From positions 1 to 28,360 of the forward strand of contig JAICIG010000032.1 in the NCBI GenBank assembly GCA_025924495.1: a DNA stretch of 28,360 nt. Reading direction: 5' to 3'. The notes under the pieces were generated by a model. That model saw only the letters and a program-made list of their open reading frames with translations, was not told the origin of the DNA and did no database searches. This document shows positions 23,750 to 28,360 of the stretch, in pieces. The position numbers and the translations under genes were made by a program. Each line of letters begins with the position of its first letter. The first letter of the stretch is position 1. This DNA is from Pirellulales bacterium (GTDB lineage: Bacteria; Planctomycetota; Planctomycetia; Pirellulales; JAICIG01).

Positions 23750-26700
23750 ATGCCCGGCAATCTGGCCGATCGTTGCCAGCGGGCGTTCTCAAAACGCTCT
23801 TGGAATGCGGGCGTCGCTTATCATCGCTGGCATCGCGTCAAGATCGATGAGCCGTCAAACGACCATGGAATCTCGGCTCGGGTAGCTGGGAATCAAAATG
23901 GTTACATCGTCACGCTCGATTGGTCGCAAACAAAAGACGATCGCATGCTGGCGGCGACGTGCAGTTGCCCGCACTTTGCAGACGGCTACATGTGTAAGCA
24001 TCTGGCCGCCGCGATTCTGCAGGCCGACTCGCAGCAAATCGGCCATCGAGTGCCCGGGGAGGGCGAGCTGGAACTCGTCGACGGCGAGGAGTATATCGAG
24101 GATGGCGAGGAGATCGACGATGTCAGCGTATGGGCAGACGACGAGGAGCTGAAATACACCCGCTCCAGCAGACGGTGGCAACCGGTTTCGCTGCCGAAGC
24201 TTGCTTCCGCAAAGGGCAAGCAGCAACGTCAACCGGAGTGGGCAGGCCACATCCAATCGTTGGCCAGGCACTTGGGATTGGCGAAGGAATCGCTCCCCAG
24301 GGCGATCAATGTGCCGAAGCAGCGTCTGATTAGTTACCGGTTGAATCCGCGGGAGCTGCTCGAGCGCGGGCTATTCCGCGTCGAGTTCTATCATCGCGAA
24401 GAGAAACGCAACGGCGAACTGGGTAAGCTTAAGCCGTTTTCGATCAGCGCTCGCAACATATCATCGCTAGCTGACGCAGCAGACCGCGAGCTGTTCGGCC
24501 TGTTGCTGGGCGTGCATGCCGACGCCGGTCGCTTCGCGTACTACAGCGAGTCGATGCTCTTTCCGACCACCGATCATTGCATCGTGGCGCCATTTAATTA
24601 TGTTCGATGCTTGCGATTGTTGTGCGCGACCGGACGATTTGGCTGGGCGGTCGCCGATGCGCGCGGAGTTGTCCGAGAGGAATTCGAACCGCTCGTCTGG
24701 GACGAGGGGCCGCCTTGGCAATATCAACTGCAGATCGCATGCGCGCCACAAGGCGGCGGTTGGCGCCTCGAAGCATTTCTTCATCGACCAGGCGAATGCA
24801 TTCCTGCCTCTACGGTTCGCTTCGCCGGGAACGGCGCAGCTCTGTTCGAGCACAGCGCCGCAAGGTTCGAAGGAGCTGGCGGCAATTGGTTGACTGCGAA
24901 GTGCGTCCGTGAGGGAATCGAGATTCCAGAAAAGCAGCTCGACGAATTCATCGTCGGGCTCGCGAATCTTCCCGATTTGCCGCCGCTACTGTTACCCAGC
25001 GAGATTAGTTGGCGCGAGACCACGGCTGAGCCGGCGCCCAAGGCGGCGATTCGATCGCAAACCTTTGGCGGTCTCAATGCCCCGCTCGTCGGCAACGTAT
25101 CGTTCGACTATCGAGGAGTCGAGGTCGCCTGGCGCGATCGCCGTAACGTAATTGCAGATCGCGAGCGCCGCGTGCTCATTCGCAGAGACCTGGCCAAAGA
25201 GCAGGAGGCGTGGCGGCCGTTGCTCGAGCTGCAGGTGAAACCGACTGAGTCGAACCCATACTATGGACCGCCCAACGATTTTCAAATCCCTCGGCGCTCC
25301 CTGCCGCAGGCGGTCCAGCGCCTGACCGCAGAGGGCTGGACCGTGGAGGCGGAGGGGCACAAGCTGCGCAAGCCGGGGCAATTCAAGATCAACGTGTCCT
25401 CAGGAGTCGATTGGTTCGAAATCGACGCGCGGGCCGACTACGATGGCGTGCAGGCGTCGTTGCCCGATCTGCTCAAAGCTCTCCAGCGCGGAGAGACGTT
25501 TGTGCGACTCGACGACGGCAGCCACGGCATGCTACCGGAACAATGGCTGGCGCGGTACGCGCCGCTGGCTGAACTAGGGAAACTCGAGGACGGCAAACTC
25601 CGGTTCTCGAACACGCAAGCGCTATTGATCGACGCCTGGCTGGCCGAGCAACCCGGCGTCGATCGCGACGCTGCGTTTCAGCGAGTTCGCGACCGGCTGC
25701 AATCTTTTCGGGGCATCAAACCCGCTCGGGAATCCAAGACTTTTCAAGGACGCCTGCGCGATTACCAGCGGATCGGACTGGGGTGGCTGAACTTCCTCGA
25801 TGAATTCGGCTTTGGCGGCTGCCTGGCCGATGACATGGGCTTGGGCAAGACGGTGCAGGTGTTAGCCTTGCTCGAGGCGGCACGCGCGGCCTGTAAAGAC
25901 GATGCCGAACGTCCGGCCGCGCCGTCGCTCGTCATCGCGCCGCGCAGCCTGATCCATAATTGGATCGAAGAAGCGAGTCGATTCGCCCCGAAATTGCGAG
26001 TACTGGATTACACCGGCCTCGGCCGTACCGAACAGCGCGAGCAGTTTGCCGGCCACGAATTGATTGTGACGACCTACGGCACCCTGCGGCGAGATATCGG
26101 CCATCTCAAGGATCTATCGTTCGATTACTGCATTCTGGACGAGGCCCAAGCAATCAAGAACGCCGATTCGCAAGCGGCCAAGGCATGCCGGCTGCTGTCG
26201 GCGCGGCGGCGCCTGGCGATGACGGGGACTCCGATCGAGAATCACCTGGGCGAGCTGTGGTCGATTTTCGAGTTTCTCAACCCGGGCCTGCTGGGACGAT
26301 CGTCGCTGATCAAGCATTTGTCGTCCGACGCCGTTCCGCCGAACTCCGCCGCTCTCGAGGCAATTGCCAAGGGATTGCGGCCGTTCCTGCTGCGCCGCAC
26401 GAAGGAACAAGTTCTCAAGGAACTGCCCCAGAAAACCGAACAGACCCTGTTCTGCGAACTGGAGAAGAAACAGCGCAAGCAATATGACGAGCTGCTTCAG
26501 CATTATCGCAGCTCGCTCGGCAAGAGAATCGAGAGCGAGGGACTGAAAAAGTCGAAGATGCATGTGCTCGAGGCGCTGCTGCGGCTGCGCCAAGCCGCCT
26601 GTCATCCCGGTTTAATCGATCAGAAACTTCGAAAAGAACCGAGCGCCAAGCTTACGACCCTGTTGGGGCAGCTCGAAGAAGTTCTCGATGGCGGGCACAA

Positions 26701-27148
26701 AGCGCTCGTGTTTTCGCAATTCACGTCGCTGCTGGCAATCGTGCGCGACCATCTCGATCGGCAAGGAATCGCGTACGAATATCTGGACGGGCAGACCCGC
26801 GACCGCAAGGCGCGCGTCGATCGGTTTCAGCAGGATCCAGGCTGCCCTCTGTTTCTGATCAGCCTCAAGGCCGGCGGCTTGGGGTTGAATCTCACGGCGG
26901 CGGATTACGTCTTCATTCTCGACCCTTGGTGGAACCCCGCCGTCGAAGCGCAGGCGGTCGATCGGGTTCACCGCTTGGGCCAGTCGCGACGCGTATTCGC
27001 TTATCGACTGATCGCGCAAGACACCGTCGAAGAAAAGATCCTGCAACTGCAAGCCGGCAAGCGGCAACTGGCCGAGGCGATCGTATCGGCCGACAACCGC
27101 GTGCTGAGCAAGCTTACCGCCGACGATCTCCAGTGGCTGTTGAGCTAG
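23750..27148 (+). CDS. SWIM zinc finger - SNF2 family ATPase
   Basis: From ATG 23750 it has 1132 residues; the start follows a strong CAGGGAGG site at six bases. The N-terminal SWIM zinc finger is C71-S-C73 with C82-K-H84 in MCKHLAAAIL. The middle (about 150-650) is a beta-rich, poorly conserved region. The SNF2 ATPase domain then shows Walker A DMGLGKT (K700), DEAQ box 797-800, MTGTPIENHLGELWSIF, LRRTKEQVL, LVFSQFTSLLAIVRDHL, SLKAGGLGLNLTAADYVFIL and motif VI AVDRVHRLGQSRRVFAYR near 1068-1085. Such proteins translocate on double-stranded DNA to remodel bound proteins, as in RapA-like transcription recycling or chromatin-type remodelling. The SWIM finger suggests DNA or protein binding. The 3' end overlaps the convergent SGNH-type gene by 35 bases. 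Confidence 0.93.
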   Translation: MPGNLADRCQRAFSKRSWNAGVAYHRWHRVKIDEPSNDHGISARVAGNQNGYIVTLDWSQTKDDRMLAATCSCPHFADGYMCKHLAAAILQADSQQIGHRVPGEGELELVDGEEYIEDGEEIDDVSVWADDEELKYTRSSRRWQPVSLPKLASAKGKQQRQPEWAGHIQSLARHLGLAKESLPRAINVPKQRLISYRLNPRELLERGLFRVEFYHREEKRNGELGKLKPFSISARNISSLADAADRELFGLLLGVHADAGRFAYYSESMLFPTTDHCIVAPFNYVRCLRLLCATGRFGWAVADARGVVREEFEPLVWDEGPPWQYQLQIACAPQGGGWRLEAFLHRPGECIPASTVRFAGNGAALFEHSAARFEGAGGNWLTAKCVREGIEIPEKQLDEFIVGLANLPDLPPLLLPSEISWRETTAEPAPKAAIRSQTFGGLNAPLVGNVSFDYRGVEVAWRDRRNVIADRERRVLIRRDLAKEQEAWRPLLELQVKPTESNPYYGPPNDFQIPRRSLPQAVQRLTAEGWTVEAEGHKLRKPGQFKINVSSGVDWFEIDARADYDGVQASLPDLLKALQRGETFVRLDDGSHGMLPEQWLARYAPLAELGKLEDGKLRFSNTQALLIDAWLAEQPGVDRDAAFQRVRDRLQSFRGIKPARESKTFQGRLRDYQRIGLGWLNFLDEFGFGGCLADDMGLGKTVQVLALLEAARAACKDDAERPAAPSLVIAPRSLIHNWIEEASRFAPKLRVLDYTGLGRTEQREQFAGHELIVTTYGTLRRDIGHLKDLSFDYCILDEAQAIKNADSQAAKACRLLSARRRLAMTGTPIENHLGELWSIFEFLNPGLLGRSSLIKHLSSDAVPPNSAALEAIAKGLRPFLLRRTKEQVLKELPQKTEQTLFCELEKKQRKQYDELLQHYRSSLGKRIESEGLKKSKMHVLEALLRLRQAACHPGLIDQKLRKEPSAKLTTLLGQLEEVLDGGHKALVFSQFTSLLAIVRDHLDRQGIAYEYLDGQTRDRKARVDRFQQDPGCPLFLISLKAGGLGLNLTAADYVFILDPWWNPAVEAQAVDRVHRLGQSRRVFAYRLIAQDTVEEKILQLQAGKRQLAEAIVSADNRVLSKLTADDLQWLLS

Positions 27149-28247
27149 ACGGCCCGTCGGCCTTGTGCGCGAGCGATTCATGGCTGCGCTGTCGATGGTC
27201 GAACAATGCCGGGATAATCTCGCGGGCGAATCGCTGTGAAAGCCGAATAGCGCTGCCGGGAAGCAAATGATGTCCGTCCCAAAAATCACTGTCGGCGCAC
27301 CAATCGGTCGCATCGTAAGTGCGGCAGCCAAATTGGCGGCAGAGGCCGGCCAGGTGCTCGTCGATTTGCATTCGGGCGTCTGCTGGATAGAAGGCGCGGA
27401 ACGCGGTCGACTCGGGCATCAGAAATAGTGCGACGTCGATCGACTCGCGTTGGCAAAGCGCCAATAACTCACGGAGCGCACGATCGGGCGCGTCGGTTAC
27501 ACGGAAACCGGTCAAGGCGCCGTCGTATTCCGCGCGAGCGCGGGCCTGCCCTTGTTCGTATTCGTCGGACGTGACCGATTCACGATAGTGAGGCAGCCAG
27601 CCATAAGGATCGAGCAACGTCCAGGCATTTTGTTTCCATTCGGGCGCCGTCCAACGCGGTGCAAATCGATCGAGCAGCAAGAACCGCCGTGAGTGCCAAG
27701 GCACGATCGCCTGCCGCAGCCAGTTTTGCGTTACTGTGCCGGGATGCGACAAATAGGGCGCCATCACGCCCACGTCGCGCCACTCGAGGCAGCCGACGTT
27801 CATCCAGCTTTCTTCGCCGTAGCCTCCCTCTTGATGCAGCAACAAGGGATGCACCTCGACCAGCAACCGGTCGGGGCGAATTCCTGCGCGGAGCAGGCGA
27901 TGCAGCAGCGCCAACTCTTGGATTGGTCCATAACCGGTCATTCCGAAATTGAAGATCAGCGGCGTGTCGCCTGCGGAAGAATGGCCACGCATCGCATCAG
28001 GGCATAAGCCCATTGCAGAACGCGAGCTGCCGATGACTAGCAGCAGAGGAGCATCTGGATTCTCTGCTCGCCGGGCGCGAAGCCGCGCTAGCTTATAACC
28101 AAATTCCGGATCGCGCAAGGCAGGCAACCACTGGTTGATGGCAAGGGAGAGTGCAATTTGCAGCAACACAAACGCGGCGAGGCCCCAAGCCAGGCTGCGG
28201 CGCCCGCGTTTGTTCTGTGTTCGCCGAGTTTTCGACGGCGCTGTCAT
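27114..28247 (-). CDS. membrane-anchored SGNH/GDSL-type hydrolase-like protein
   Basis: A 377-residue protein from ATG 28247. A basic N-terminus and one hydrophobic helix (SLAWGLAAFVLLQIALSLAI, about 18-37) anchor it with the catalytic part outside. Block I reads VIGSSRSAMGL (S75 as nucleophile candidate), followed by FNFGMTGYGPI. A distal FWDGHHLLPGSA supplies the Asp324/His327 pair. This is the arrangement of SGNH esterases related to AlgX/DltD-type O-acylation proteins, so it may act on a surface polysaccharide. The usual Asp of GDSL is replaced by Ser. The C-terminal tail (ADGPSSSTATGDRRR) is read from bases that also encode, on the other strand, the end of the SNF2 protein. The frame opens to 28268. 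Confidence 0.8.
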   Translation of the reverse strand: MTAPSKTRRTQNKRGRRSLAWGLAAFVLLQIALSLAINQWLPALRDPEFGYKLARLRARRAENPDAPLLLVIGSSRSAMGLCPDAMRGHSSAGDTPLIFNFGMTGYGPIQELALLHRLLRAGIRPDRLLVEVHPLLLHQEGGYGEESWMNVGCLEWRDVGVMAPYLSHPGTVTQNWLRQAIVPWHSRRFLLLDRFAPRWTAPEWKQNAWTLLDPYGWLPHYRESVTSDEYEQGQARARAEYDGALTGFRVTDAPDRALRELLALCQRESIDVALFLMPESTAFRAFYPADARMQIDEHLAGLCRQFGCRTYDATDWCADSDFWDGHHLLPGSAIRLSQRFAREIIPALFDHRQRSHESLAHKADGPSSSTATGDRRR

Positions 28248-28360
28248 AGAACACCCAGCCTTTGTCATTCTGAAAATGGCCTGGTGGCTGCCGGCTCGTC
28301 CTGCGTCTGCAGCCGTGCGGTCCGGATCGCGGCCGAATCTAAGGAGCGCATCCGGCGCCG

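Noticed and set aside
1..28360. Insertion sequences, CRISPR arrays, tRNA and rRNA genes
   Set aside because: No transposase motifs, terminal inverted repeats, regularly spaced repeats or tRNA cloverleaf patterns were noticed; a covariance search would be needed for certainty.

Overview
The window reads as a GC-rich chromosomal segment from a planctomycete, probably near Pirellulales. This is inferred from gene content and style, not from a marker gene. The clues are the order rplY-pth-rpsF-ssb-rplI-dnaB, a ribosomal protein L9 with a long basic N-terminal extension, a membrane protein that begins with NPYESP, many lineage-style hypothetical proteins, and several TTG or GTG starts. No phage, insertion sequence, CRISPR array, tRNA or rRNA gene was seen.

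Layout. 1-2700 holds a possible C-terminal scrap of an upstream gene, then purH and trpC abutting on the + strand. 2734-7294 is a minus-strand block read rplY, pth, rpsF, ssb, rplI, closed by a clear intrinsic terminator at 4251-4294, followed by separately transcribed dnaB. 7591-10339 holds three minus-strand genes of unclear role: a zinc-ribbon protein, a short sigma-region-2-like protein, and an exported phosphatase joined to a C-terminal cytochrome c'-like haem domain. 10440-12740 holds a sugar-acid-type MFS transporter convergent with a DapA/KDGDH-family aldolase or dehydratase. 12861-17031 holds a large dynamin-like GTPase, a divergent Tat-exported histidine-containing protein, and a glycine-zipper stress-type protein. 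17389-19675 holds a flavin-reductase-like protein, a LOG-family nucleotide hydrolase and a conserved-looking 79-residue protein. 20065-27148 is a + strand run: a Tex-like transcription accessory protein carrying a large acidic insertion, a small unknown protein, and a SWIM-SNF2 helicase. A membrane-anchored SGNH-type protein lies convergent to it at the right end.

How genes work together. The rplY-rplI block is translation and replication housekeeping (ribosomal proteins L25, S6 and L9, peptidyl-tRNA hydrolase, SSB), with the DnaB helicase next to it. purH and trpC both belong to phosphoribosyl-derived biosynthesis and are likely translationally coupled. The transporter and the DapA-family enzyme may together take up and dehydrate a sugar acid. 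Tex and the SNF2 protein both act on transcription or nucleic-acid remodelling and appear to form one transcription unit.

The most notable items are the phosphatase-cytochrome fusion, the roughly 200-residue insertion in Tex, two interleaved and mutually exclusive perfect inverted repeats at 17161-17197, the sigma-like protein without region 4, and the absence of rpsR from the rpsF-ssb-rplI cluster. All family assignments come from motif reading; no database search was run.
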